Below, one piece after another: positions 1 to 9,320 of a DNA stretch of 64,000 bases. Numbering within the stretch: the stretch's first letter is position 1; every line of letters begins with the position of its first letter. This DNA comes from Trichomonas vaginalis G3 (Eukaryota > Parabasalia > Trichomonadida > Trichomonadidae). Under the pieces are notes generated by a model. The model did not search any database. It had not been told where the DNA came from and saw nothing but the letters and a program-made list of their open reading frames with translations. The position numbers were made by a program, and so were the translations under genes. Location: positions 2,141,797 to 2,205,796 of the forward strand of contig NC_067204.1 of assembly GCF_026262505.1 (NCBI RefSeq), written 5' to 3'.

Positions 1-63
1 TAGCGAAATGTTTTTTAGCGAAATTGCGTATTGTACGTTTTTTCGCAAAACGAAACCCTTAGT
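1..63. repeat. dispersed 63-bp repeat, copy 1
   Basis: Nearly the same sequence recurs in the same orientation at 53784-53848, with a few substitutions and one-base length changes in T runs. It has two TAGCGAAA-like blocks, then TTGCGTATTGTACG, a T run and CGCAAAACGAAACCC, so TTGCG and CGCAA can pair. It contains no gene and looks like the end of an interspersed element cut by the window edge. From 64 to 422 I see only AT-rich DNA and a TTCCGAAATCG motif used twice near 296-341. Confidence 0.6.
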
Positions 64-422
64 CAATCATAAAAACTAATTTAAGTTTAAAATAATGAAA
101 GGATAATTTGATCGTTTTTTAAAATACAATTATTTTTGATGATTTGTAAGAATCTTTGAAAAGAATATAATATAGGTTCTATTTTTGTAAAATTTATCCA
201 AATCATGTATTACATAAATTACGATTAAAACGATGAAAGAACCAAAAAGTGTGTTTTGTGTTTTGTTGTTGCGTGTTGGATGCGGGATCCTGTTATTTCC
301 GAAATCGACAAAAAATTTGGAAATTTAATTTCCGAAATCGAAATTATATTAATGTTTTCAATATTCTTATATCAAAATGATTAAAGTTCATTAAGAGAAA
401 AACAATTCTTCTTCTTCAATCT

Positions 423-484
423 ATTGGCGCATTTATTTCTACACGCCAATAAGGAAGGGAAAATTATAAGACACCATGGTGTCT
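423..484. other. small hairpin plus 16-bp perfect palindrome
   Basis: ATTGGCG at 423-429 pairs with CGCCAAT at 444-450. A perfect palindrome, AGACACCATGGTGTCT, follows at 469-484. Both lie just before the Pmp-like reading frame. They may be transposon-end debris or regulatory, and nothing seen decides between these. Confidence 0.4.
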
Positions 485-499
485 TCAAAACGCTAATTT

Positions 500-1510
500 T
501 TGATATTTTTAACAACCCTAATTCCATTTGATTCTTGGACTTATTTTTACCAAACAGAGAATCAGCCAGATCCAGTCACATGCATCAATTGCTCCGTACC
601 TGTCAACAATCAAGAGTGTTTTGTTTTACTCAGTTTCTTCTTTGACTTCAAAGAAGGTGCAATCAAATATTCATCTGACAACATCAAAGTATTACATTCG
701 GAATGCAACTTTAATAACAACACAAGTACAAGTAATGGTGGCAGTGTTTATTTTAGCTGCAGCAGTTCTTTTGTTCAACACAAAATTTGTTCCTTATCTT
801 CACAAACAACTGCAGGTGATTGCGGTGGTCATCACTCCTATTCAGATTGTGAAGATTCAACCAAACTAAATTTTGTCTATGATTCATCAATTTGTCTTTG
901 TGGAAACGAAAAACTAATATCAACAATATCTGTAATATATGGAAATGTTTCTATTCGATCATCGAATATCAGTCAATGCATAGCAAGTTATTCCTCAGGT
1001 TATGCACTTTATGATTCAGCATCAGTTTCATTTTGTACAATTGAAAATACAACATGCAACCCTGAATCTCAGTTGTTAGCTCATGTGAACGAGAAAACAT
1101 ATTTTGTTTCTTTTTGCAACATTTTGAAAAACAAAGTGAGTACAACATCTTATGGAATAATTTGTTGTGTTGGAATTATAACAATTGAAAACTGTTCTAT
1201 ATTTGGAAATGATGGTCCATCAGGATTTAATCTTTTTTACAATGATGGATCATCATTTACAGTTAAAAATTGTTATGTTCAGAGTACTCCATCTATTCCA
1301 AATGATATTACTATGGATAATATCAAAACAGAAGAAAAATATTTAAATTTATCTCATTTATCTACATCTAATTGCGAAGCTTTAATTCCTATGGTTAATA
1401 ATGGTGAAAATAAAATAATAAAAGAAGAAGATGACACATTTGATCCAGAATATATTAAATTTATTCGATCTTTAATAGTTCCTTTATCATCTCCTAATAA
1501 ACAATCATAG
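500..1510 (+). pseudogene. Pmp-like beta-helix protein, copy 1, lacking a start
   Basis: An open frame of about 336 codons with no in-frame ATG before the far C-terminal part; the first possible start is a TTG at 500, and a stop lies just upstream. The protein is rich in Asn, Ser and Cys. It has FNNN followed by GGSVY near residues 70-82 and repeated short beta-strand units such as ITIENCSIFGN, resembling the GGA(I/L/V) and FxxN repeats of chlamydial-type polymorphic membrane proteins, a family trichomonads have expanded. Family similarity with the copy at 11549-12523 begins abruptly at TTCCATTTGATTCTTGG in both. The lack of a start at the same border suggests a 5'-truncated gene or a missing upstream exon. 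No C-terminal membrane segment is evident. Confidence 0.55.
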
Positions 1511-1719
1511 TATCAATCAAACAATGCTTAATATATAATATTATACTGTTTTGTTTATAATTAATTTTTTTTTTAATAAGATGAACTTTGGTATATAATA
1601 ACATAATTAGTATATTATTATATCATTATGAGACACAAATTATTATATCTCCTCATTTCATTTAATTTTTTGAAAATCATAGAGGTAAAGTACAAAACAA
1701 TTTTTTATTTATTTAGAAA

Positions 1720-4407
1720 CTAAACTTGTTTAACATTACTCAATCGAAATACCATGTTAACACAGTTGATGTATAGTTGTCGTGCATCAGCAAAAAGTGT
1801 TGAGTTGTTGATAACACCGAACTTTTCGAGAGAAAGAGCAGCACTGATAGCGTTGTTCGGAGGAGATGTGACAAGAAGACCAAGGAAGATAGGTTCAATA
1901 TCACTTTGGTCAACTCTTTTCTCAAGTTCTTTCTTCACGCGATAAAGGAGACTGTTGATGTCGAGAGGACAGAGTTTGTCAGAGATGGATTCAACTGATG
2001 GAAATCGTTCTTCTGAATGACGGAAGAAGTCACAGATACGCATGCCTCGACGTTTCCCAATGAACTTTGTTGAAATTCCAAGAGATTCGATAGGTTGAAC
2101 TGAAAGTTTGTACGAGCGAACAATGAATGTTTTGTTGTATTCTTGGTAGTTTGCAAGTTGTGCACGTTTGTTCATGTAGTAACTGTTCTCGAAAAACAGT
2201 CGAATTAGAACAACATCAAGAACTTGGAGGTTACTGTCTCGTTTAAGAGACAAATAGTTTGCAATGTCATCAATAAATGATTGTGCACACAAAACAATAT
2301 CTTCTGCACTTTTGTTTTCAACTTCACTTGATACTGTTTTGAATCTTTCTTTGAAGTGCGAACTTCGTGATAAAACTTCACGAACAAGAGTGTCGAATGA
2401 TGATGGAGATGAGTATTGGACATCTTCATGGAATGATAGTTGTTGTTTGAAGAAAACTTGAACAAGTTCTGCTTTGTAATTCTTACATCTGTATTTGTTC
2501 TGAATGTATTCACATCTCTTTCGAAGTAGTACTTTTCTTTCTTTAAGCAACTTGTATTTGTTGTCGAACTTTCCGAGGTTTGTTAACTCAGATGAAAGTG
2601 TGTAAACATCACCAATGATACCATCATATGTCTTAAGAGTAACAATAACTTCAACTGCAAGATTTATGACTTTATTGATTGTATCAATTTGAAATCGATA
2701 AATCTTCTCTCTGTTTCGCGCCATCATTGTAACTTGTCCAACAATAGGCATTCGACCTTCAAGTTCGTATGAGTCCATGTTGAATTTAGCAAGTTTAGGA
2801 CGTTTCATACGAACTTTGATTTGTGATACTTCGTCTCTTTTATTGTCAATGAAATCTTCTATTTCGAATATAGATGCCATCTGTGAAATAGCACTGACTT
2901 GTTCTGTGATATGGAAGAACTTAATAAGATGATCAGGAATACCCATTTCTTTGAGTTCTTTAATTGTAGATTTAGACTGTTTCTTTGATGGACGAACTTT
3001 TCCATCATTTTGGTCAAGTTCATAAAGTTTGTGATTTCCTTGCCTGAATGGATAAGTTTTAAGAAGAGGACGAACTTTCTCAAAAAGACTAAGTTCTTTG
3101 CTAAATGATTCATTAGTTTTTTCTGTCTTTCCGACTTTGAAATAATCACGTAGAAAATCAGATTTACCTGTAAGAAATGCTGAATTAGCACTGGACTCAA
3201 TGTGTGTCCAAATGTCATCCAAATCATGGAAATATGTTGAAAGAAGACTACAAATAGATAAAACACGGCGAACGTACTTTGATTTGCGACCACAAACAGA
3301 GATCTTAACAAATAGTTTTGTGATGAATTCTTTGAAAAATTCATTGATATCTTTATCTCTTTCTCTTCGAAGCAAGTCTGAGATAAGTGGTCCAATAGCA
3401 TAACAATCAATCTTACTATTAACAAACTTCTCACAAAGATATTTGATAACAAGAGAACGAGCTTCAATGTTGTCAAGACCGATGTAATAAAGAATTTTGA
3501 TATCGAAAATAGACATGTTTCCAACTGTTAAAATGATTGCAGCTTCACGATGTGTGATAGTTCCTCGAGAACATAAACTGTAAATGTACTCTGTCGTCAT
3601 GTTACGCGATGATTTACTCGGTGGCGATGATGTATAAATACTTTGGATCATCACAAGAATGTCGTCTTCAATTCGAGTGTGAATTGTTACGTAGTAATCA
3701 AACAACTTGATGATCAGTCGGCAGAATACTGTATTAGCATCAGAAGTTGTGTAACTAACAAGGTTCAGCAATCGGACAAATGTGTTCTCAATATATCTTT
3801 CTTTCATAAGAAAATCAATGTTTGGATCGCAAAGAAGGGAAACAATCATATCAGAGAGGATGATTCGGAACTGGATATAGTTGTCGTCGTATTGTGAACC
3901 TGTTGGCTGTAAATACGTAACGAATAAATCAAAAAATTTTTCAAATTGACCCGGATATCGAATTTGTGATGTCCATGGTTCAATATTCTCCGCGTTCATA
4001 TAGAACATGACATTGATCGCTAAAAGAGGATCTGATACCATGAAAAGGAATGTATTAAAGAAAAAGTCTGCTGGTTCTTTGGGACACAGCCTTTTCGCGA
4101 GTAGTATTGCATCTTTAACATTCGTAATCTTGAGTAAACTTGAAATCTTGTGTAATGATGAAACAAATGACGTAAAATCAGAAATTGGATGAGAAATACT
4201 TTGATCATCTGCAAGTTTCATAATGAATTTATGCAAATCATCCCAATACGTATCATTGTCTGAAGGATTTTCGATTCCATTTGTTATAACTGGAGATTTT
4301 TGAAAGAGTATTTGTTGCAATTCAATTACGGAAGGTTTTAATGGAATGACATCATCAGCTTGTACTCCTATAAAATCATTCCACCATTTGATAGAATCAT
4401 TGCTCAT
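1720..4407 (-). CDS. uncharacterised 895-residue alpha-helical protein
   Basis: A long intact frame starting at an ATG (MSNDSIKWWNDF) and ending ...FRLSNVKQV. No signal peptide or membrane span is visible. The first 450 residues look like irregular helical repeats (many Leu/Ile/Phe heptad-like stretches). A basic linker (VRPSKKQSKST) follows near residue 490. The last 350 residues hold Lys/Arg-rich helices and a Cys-Lys stretch (KRCEYIQNKYRCKNY). I do not recognise a catalytic motif. A HEAT/ARM-like scaffold or a small-GTPase regulator would fit the composition, but this is inference. The gene stands alone, with about 530 bp of empty DNA upstream. Six shorter frames inside it are shadows. Confidence 0.85.
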   Translation of the reverse strand: MSNDSIKWWNDFIGVQADDVIPLKPSVIELQQILFQKSPVITNGIENPSDNDTYWDDLHKFIMKLADDQSISHPISDFTSFVSSLHKISSLLKITNVKDAILLAKRLCPKEPADFFFNTFLFMVSDPLLAINVMFYMNAENIEPWTSQIRYPGQFEKFFDLFVTYLQPTGSQYDDNYIQFRIILSDMIVSLLCDPNIDFLMKERYIENTFVRLLNLVSYTTSDANTVFCRLIIKLFDYYVTIHTRIEDDILVMIQSIYTSSPPSKSSRNMTTEYIYSLCSRGTITHREAAIILTVGNMSIFDIKILYYIGLDNIEARSLVIKYLCEKFVNSKIDCYAIGPLISDLLRRERDKDINEFFKEFITKLFVKISVCGRKSKYVRRVLSICSLLSTYFHDLDDIWTHIESSANSAFLTGKSDFLRDYFKVGKTEKTNESFSKELSLFEKVRPLLKTYPFRQGNHKLYELDQNDGKVRPSKKQSKSTIKELKEMGIPDHLIKFFHITEQVSAISQMASIFEIEDFIDNKRDEVSQIKVRMKRPKLAKFNMDSYELEGRMPIVGQVTMMARNREKIYRFQIDTINKVINLAVEVIVTLKTYDGIIGDVYTLSSELTNLGKFDNKYKLLKERKVLLRKRCEYIQNKYRCKNYKAELVQVFFKQQLSFHEDVQYSSPSSFDTLVREVLSRSSHFKERFKTVSSEVENKSAEDIVLCAQSFIDDIANYLSLKRDSNLQVLDVVLIRLFFENSYYMNKRAQLANYQEYNKTFIVRSYKLSVQPIESLGISTKFIGKRRGMRICDFFRHSEERFPSVESISDKLCPLDINSLLYRVKKELEKRVDQSDIEPIFLGLLVTSPPNNAISAALSLEKFGVINNSTLFADARQLYINCVNMVFRLSNVKQV

Positions 4408-4934
4408 TTTTTTATCTTGAAAAACTTACGGATTTTATAATTGATAAAACCAATTCAATTAACTATTGAAAAAACAAATTGTCTCACACATACCAAAGAA
4501 ACAAAATATCAAAAAATTAGACAATAATAAAATGTCACATTTGAATTGAATGAAAAGTGCTTTTATTTTCGAAATCCTTGCTGTCATTGTCAAATTTGCC
4601 AGTTTTTGATCTTCGTATTTTGGAATCAAGTTCTAGAGCACTAGTAAAGTCAGTTCATGAAATCTCCACTTTTCAACTCTTTGAACTTTAAATTTATTAA
4701 TTCATCGAAAGAACATAAAATGGCAATGTATAGTTTATAGTATTAATATGTGAAAATTATAGAAATTCTTATGCTCTCATTACACGAACCATCGATTTAG
4801 CTTTATGAAAAACAAATATTAACATATATTCAAACTCTATCTGTTAAAAATCTGTGTTATAGAAAAATTTAATACATATTTCATTATATAAATGGATAAA
4901 AACATACTTTATAAAAATAATACAAACAAAAAAA
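4408..4934. other. gene-free intergenic DNA
   Basis: AT-rich sequence between two leftward genes. I see no open frame of note, repeat or RNA gene here. It must hold the promoter of the 895-residue gene, but no clear TCAYTT initiator precedes that ATG; only TTTTTCAAGA lies about 20 bases upstream of it. Confidence 0.6.
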
Positions 4935-6230
4935 TTATAAATCTAATAATTGGGAAGAACCAAACAACTCAACAAGGTCTTCCTGACTCTTCGCTCTCTT
5001 AATTGTTGCTCCACTGCTCGCGTCAAAATCAATTGTCGGCCAAACAATTCCGATAATCAAAATTGCTCCGACAGCCTGTATAATATAGTCAGAGAGGAAT
5101 GATATTGAACTAACAGACAAGTTCTCATTGGCGACATACGCGATGGAAATCATTTTTGGAAGGGCAACAATGATAAGAATTACAATAGTAATAAATATAT
5201 TGGTTTTCTGAGAGGTAGACGCCTGGAAATAGGCAAAAATAAGATGGTGCATCGTCATTGTTAGCATTGTTATCTTAAAAACAATAGATGCAGCAAAGAA
5301 AAACATCCAGATCGCATAGTTACTATCAAACAATCTGGCTAGTACTAAGGAATCTGATGTCAATAAAAAGATTCCGTCGGATATAATAAAAATAACTCCA
5401 ATAATCAAACTTGGAATCGTTTTTGAGCTCGGAATGTATGTTGTAGATATCGCAAATAATGTCAAATATGTTAGCGACTGAGTTTCTCCCTTGAAAAATA
5501 ATTCTACTGCATGCATGAAAGCTGTGTGATAATTATTGAACAAAAGGAGTAGTATTGTCGTAGATGCGATGAGTAGTAACGCAAGAATTTGCGTAGGCTC
5601 TATTGGGCTGTAATTATTTGCTAATAAAAAAGCGAAAAGGAATAAAACTATGGAACATTCAAAGCTAAATGCTTTGGAAATTATATATGAAAGACGTTCA
5701 AAACGAATACTGTTATGAATTTCGATAATTTGTATTTTTGTTGTGTTTCTGAATCTTCCTGTAAGAAAAATCTGTCCGATTACGTGAGAAATGTTATTTC
5801 CCGTGGTAGTCATTAACTCTGTTCGGCCATATGGTATAGAAGAATAAGATCTATGGATTCTAGTTTTCGTATTTCCGATACTTACATCAATAACAGACTC
5901 TAAAGCGAAATACTCATCATATGGATCAACTGAATTATTCGAATCGTAAACATTTAAGTAGATAGCTAATCTTTTTGCTTTCGAAGTTTGTTTTGTAAGG
6001 AAAAATATGCAGTTATAATCATTTGATTCACTAAACGATGAAACACCTTCGATGTAATGGACTTCATCTGCGTTTTGTTTAGTCATCATCGTAAATTGAG
6101 TCGAGATTACTATTGTAATGAAAGAAATGATAGCCCAAAGCGCATACAACCGCTTATCATTCCTCTCTACAGTAGTAGACAACTGAAATTTTACCTTTAG
6201 AGGCACTTCCTCCTGAAAAAGAAACGACAT
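4935..6230 (-). CDS. multi-pass membrane protein, Wntless/TMEM181-like layout
   Basis: A 431-residue protein. One hydrophobic segment (about residues 28-45, LWAIISFITIVISTQF) is followed by a polar domain of about 130 residues with strand-like segments. Seven closely spaced hydrophobic segments follow (about 190-400) and then a short cytosolic tail ending in an acidic/Leu motif. One TM plus a lumenal beta domain plus seven TMs is the arrangement of the Wntless, TMEM181 and GOST families, which act in secretory-pathway trafficking. I base the comparison on topology, not on a signature motif. The start ATG is the first in frame and no upstream initiator is clear. It is followed in the same direction by the MFS gene region to the right. 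Confidence 0.75.
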   Translation of the reverse strand: MSFLFQEEVPLKVKFQLSTTVERNDKRLYALWAIISFITIVISTQFTMMTKQNADEVHYIEGVSSFSESNDYNCIFFLTKQTSKAKRLAIYLNVYDSNNSVDPYDEYFALESVIDVSIGNTKTRIHRSYSSIPYGRTELMTTTGNNISHVIGQIFLTGRFRNTTKIQIIEIHNSIRFERLSYIISKAFSFECSIVLFLFAFLLANNYSPIEPTQILALLLIASTTILLLLFNNYHTAFMHAVELFFKGETQSLTYLTLFAISTTYIPSSKTIPSLIIGVIFIISDGIFLLTSDSLVLARLFDSNYAIWMFFFAASIVFKITMLTMTMHHLIFAYFQASTSQKTNIFITIVILIIVALPKMISIAYVANENLSVSSISFLSDYIIQAVGAILIIGIVWPTIDFDASSGATIKRAKSQEDLVELFGSSQLLDL

Positions 6231-6642
6231 TCAAATTTTAGATCAAATTTCTCCAAATAAATGCAACTACCTCTACATTGTGGAAATGCAATCTCCATAG
6301 GAAATACAATCAAAATGCTCATACATTAACACGTTTATTCCTTACATTTAATCATTCAATGACTCGAATTACCGATCAAATGTAGAAATATCATTATGAA
6401 ATAAATGGATTCCTAGTTACTAAAAATGTGTAAGCATTCGATCGCCTGTGTTTATGAGTATCGCTCCTTTGTTGAAAAATTTCAAATGGTTTCTCGAAAT
6501 CCAACTAAAACTGGAAGATAAAACTTATAAACACATATATTCCATTGAAAATTCTTTTACGATTACTGTATTACAAAAAAAAATTTCTAAAATTGAAAGG
6601 TAAAAGATATGGTTTTAATTCAATCTTTATACAATAACAAAA
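6231..6642. other. gene-free intergenic DNA
   Basis: Between two leftward genes. It contains the 3' end region of the MFS gene and the promoter region of the membrane-protein gene. I see no repeat, RNA gene or convincing motif. Confidence 0.5.
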
Positions 6643-7944
6643 TTATAGCTCGTGATCAATATTATCTTCTTCATTATTTAATTCTACGTCAGCTTCGAAT
6701 GGTTCGGAGTTCTGATCTCTGATATCGCTTTGTTTGAGGCCAAATATAATTCCTGCCACCATAACACCAGCGAACATCATTGAAGAAATTCCCAATCCGC
6801 AATAGTTGAGCATTGAAGGGAAAATGGATATAACAATGAAGGCCAAGAGCCAGTTAACCAAGGTGAGAATGGAATTAGCCTGAGCTCTGACAGAATCAGG
6901 GAATAATGTAGGAGAAATCGTAAATGGAAGAGGTCCTAATCCGAAACCAAAGGATAATTGGAATCCGAACACTGCAATACCGTTAACGATAAGGCCTAAA
7001 TCGAATGTCTGTGACACGGCTAAAATTAATAAGGATAATGCAGCACCAGAGCATGCGATTATCCAAATCTTTTTTGTACCAAGGTAAGAAATCGCTGAAG
7101 AACAGAAGAAGACGGCTATGAGTTGAGCAGAAGCTCCAAATGTTGCAGCTGTCGTACTTCCATTCAGAAGCATTCCTGCGTTAGTAAGAATACCGTTTAT
7201 ACCTGAGAACTGTTGGAATATCTGATACATGACGCCTTCTAAAAGCTCTAATTTGTAATTCGAGAATAATGAAGAATAACTTCCGTTTCCTGAATTTTTC
7301 TCGTTAGCTGGAGCAGGTGTAGTATCAGCAATTATAAATGAAAACAGGCAAATGCAAATTGTAAGTATAAGTACTAGTATTGCAAAATATCGCCAATAAA
7401 GAAGGCCTCCAAGGATATTTGCTGAAACAACTCCGGCAGAAATACCGAGTTGGTTCAAAGTACCGAAAAGACCTTTTTGGTGATCATTTGCGAGTTCGAC
7501 TAAATAAACTGGATTTGCAAAAGAATAAGCTCCTACGGCAATTCCTATTGATATTCTATGAATAAATATCAGATATTTGGTCGAAGGCGTGACGATAGAG
7601 AATAATAGCCATGAGATAAGGGAAAGAATAGTAATTAGGCAAAATGTAAACTTTCTTCCTTTCATTACCATAAATGGTTGGAATATTAAAGGACCTGCAA
7701 TTGCGAAAAGAGCAATTAACGAACTGAATAATGTTGCTTCGATTTCTTTTAATTCGAAATATTTAATAATTCCGGGCATAGTAAGAGCCGAAAAAGCGAT
7801 GGAGTTGCCAAATATGAAACTGCCACCCATGATGCATGCAACAGACGCGTATATCGCTGTCTGACTATGCATGAAAAATCGAAATGTTTTTTTCAATTTC
7901 AAAAAAAAATATGTAAAGTCACTTTTATTTAGATCAAATAACAT
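6643..7944 (-). CDS. MFS sugar-porter-family transporter
   Basis: A 433-residue carrier with twelve hydrophobic segments. Sugar-porter signatures are present: a GRK loop between TM2 and TM3 (VMKGRKFTFC), RISIGIAVGAYSFANPVYLVE ahead of a short RG-like loop (QKGLFGTLNQLGI), QQFSGINGILTNAG at the start of TM7, and GFGLGPLPFTISPTLFP in TM10 followed by RAQAN. The QQxSGIN and GPLP motifs are the hexose-binding region in known family members, so import of glucose or a related sugar across the plasma membrane is likely. The first ATG gives a 24-residue basic leader. The second, at 7872 (MHSQTAIYAS), fits family length better, so the start is uncertain. An initiator-like site lies 60 bp upstream of the first ATG. 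Confidence 0.9.
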   Translation of the reverse strand: MLFDLNKSDFTYFFLKLKKTFRFFMHSQTAIYASVACIMGGSFIFGNSIAFSALTMPGIIKYFELKEIEATLFSSLIALFAIAGPLIFQPFMVMKGRKFTFCLITILSLISWLLFSIVTPSTKYLIFIHRISIGIAVGAYSFANPVYLVELANDHQKGLFGTLNQLGISAGVVSANILGGLLYWRYFAILVLILTICICLFSFIIADTTPAPANEKNSGNGSYSSLFSNYKLELLEGVMYQIFQQFSGINGILTNAGMLLNGSTTAATFGASAQLIAVFFCSSAISYLGTKKIWIIACSGAALSLLILAVSQTFDLGLIVNGIAVFGFQLSFGFGLGPLPFTISPTLFPDSVRAQANSILTLVNWLLAFIVISIFPSMLNYCGLGISSMMFAGVMVAGIIFGLKQSDIRDQNSEPFEADVELNNEEDNIDHEL

Positions 7945-7998
7945 TTTATATTCCGAAATTACAATATTTGGTAGAGCTGTTGTAAACAGAAATTCATC

Positions 7999-8008
7999 AA
8001 AAGTGACA
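7999..8008 (-). promoter_or_regulatory. Inr-like motif upstream of the MFS gene
   Basis: On the minus strand it reads TGTCACTTTT, matching the trichomonad initiator TCA+1Y(T/A); the +1 A would be 8004, 60 nt before the MFS ATG. The surrounding roughly 40 bp (7973-8012) are repeated in inverted orientation at 10112-10153, where the same motif faces the other way. The signal may therefore belong to a repeat rather than to the gene. Confidence 0.4.
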
Positions 8009-8640
8009 CCTCAGAAAAGCTAAAATATTGAATTTTTGGAACTTTTGATAGAGCATGTTTTTAAATATTAATTAAAGTAAATGTATATTTTGTAAAGATT
8101 CTTTTTAATAAAAAATAAAATTTTGAAGAAGAACACAAAATCTTCTGAAAAATAATATCACATAAACTCATATTATTTTCTAATATATAACTATTTTATA
8201 TAAAAATCAAATTCAATGATCTTAAAAGCGAATGATAAACCTCAAAATTTACGAATATAATGAGTGGGAATATAATGCTTATCTATCATAAAACCATATG
8301 AAATATCAATTTTTGCTTTACGCCTAATTTTTGACGACAATTAGCAAAAAATGTTAAATGTTAACACTCAGTCCATTTGAATATGAAAAATAAAATTGAC
8401 TTTGATTAAATGTTTTTATTTATCATGCAATTCTTCTTGCGACCAAAGATTTGAATAAAATTTCAAAAAATAAGATAGCTTAAAAAATAATATACGGTAG
8501 TGTTTACGAGTAGGGGTAATTTTAGCTAAAAGTGACACACCCGTGAAGAGTGTGATTACCGATCGGTAATTTCGACAGTTTAGAATTTAAAATTTTTTAT
8601 GGAACTGTTGCGAGTTTCATAAAGAATTTAAGGAATATAA

Positions 8641-8765
8641 GCAAAGATTTGAATCAAAATCTTAGACCTAAGCCGCTCGATTCGCTCGCGGCTTCCGCGA
8701 ATTACAGATCAGCAAAGATTTGAATCAAAATCTTCGAACTAAGCCGATCGCTTCGCTCGCGGCTT
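8641..8765. repeat. 54-bp unit repeated twice, with stem-loop
   Basis: Copies at 8641-8694 and 8712-8765, both starting GCAAAGATTTGAATCAAAA and ending in a GC-rich hairpin (AAGCCG...CGGCTT). These are GC islands in AT-rich DNA, internal to the 900-bp element. Confidence 0.7.
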
Positions 8766-8866
8766 TCTTTATTATTTTAAATTTGCATATTTCCATCAAA
8801 AGTTCATAAGGTAAAAAATTTCGTTTATTTTTACTAAGAAAAAAAAGGTTTTTGATAATAAATTTA

Positions 8867-9212
8867 TTTTATTTCGAAAAAGTAGCAATAATCGTAAAAG
8901 GGTATTGATAGGCTTGCTAAAGTAACTAATTTTAGCTGTCAAATACTTTTGTATTTTGAAGTAAATTAGTATAAATTTGTTTTTACTTTTATTTCGAAAA
9001 AGTAACAATAATCGTAAAAGGGTATTGATAGGCTTGCTAAAGTAACTAATTTTAGCTGTCAAATACTTTTGTATTTTGAAGTAAATTAGTATAAATTTGT
9101 TTTTACTTTTATTTCGAAAAAGTAACAATAATCGTAAAAGGGTATTGATAGGCTTGCTAAAGTAACTAATTTTAGCTGTCAAATACTTTTGTATTTTGAT
9201 GTAAATTAGTAA
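8867..9212. repeat. 120-bp minisatellite, about 2.9 copies
   Basis: Three almost identical units with an exact 120-bp period (for example TTTTATTTCGAAAAAGTA at 8867, 8987 and 9107). Only a few substitutions separate the units, so the expansion is young. It lies inside the 900-bp TIR element. Confidence 0.85.
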
Positions 9213-9260
9213 AATTTGATATTATTTTAACTCCCTTTGAAAACCTCAATTTTCCATACA

Positions 9261-9320
9261 GAGGGAACGGGAATAGCATCCAATATTCCCTGAGAATGGT
9301 TGCGCATTCTCAGTTCCCTC
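9261..9320. other. 60-nt perfect three-way-junction palindrome
   Basis: The outer stem is GAGGGAAC (9261-9268) with GTTCCCTC (9313-9320). Two inner hairpins fill it completely: GGGAATA/TATTCCC (9269-9275 with 9284-9290) and TGAGAATG/CATTCTCA (9291-9298 with 9305-9312). All 23 pairs are Watson-Crick and no base is left unpaired at the junction. It lies near the right end of the 900-bp element. Confidence 0.75.

Noticed and set aside
1720-4407. VPS9-type or other GTPase-regulator domain in the 895-residue protein
   Set aside because: The C-terminal helices are only loosely similar in composition; no signature residues could be matched.
8796-9182. 128-codon minus-strand frame
   Set aside because: It is the 120-bp tandem repeat translated three times (120 is divisible by 3), not a gene.
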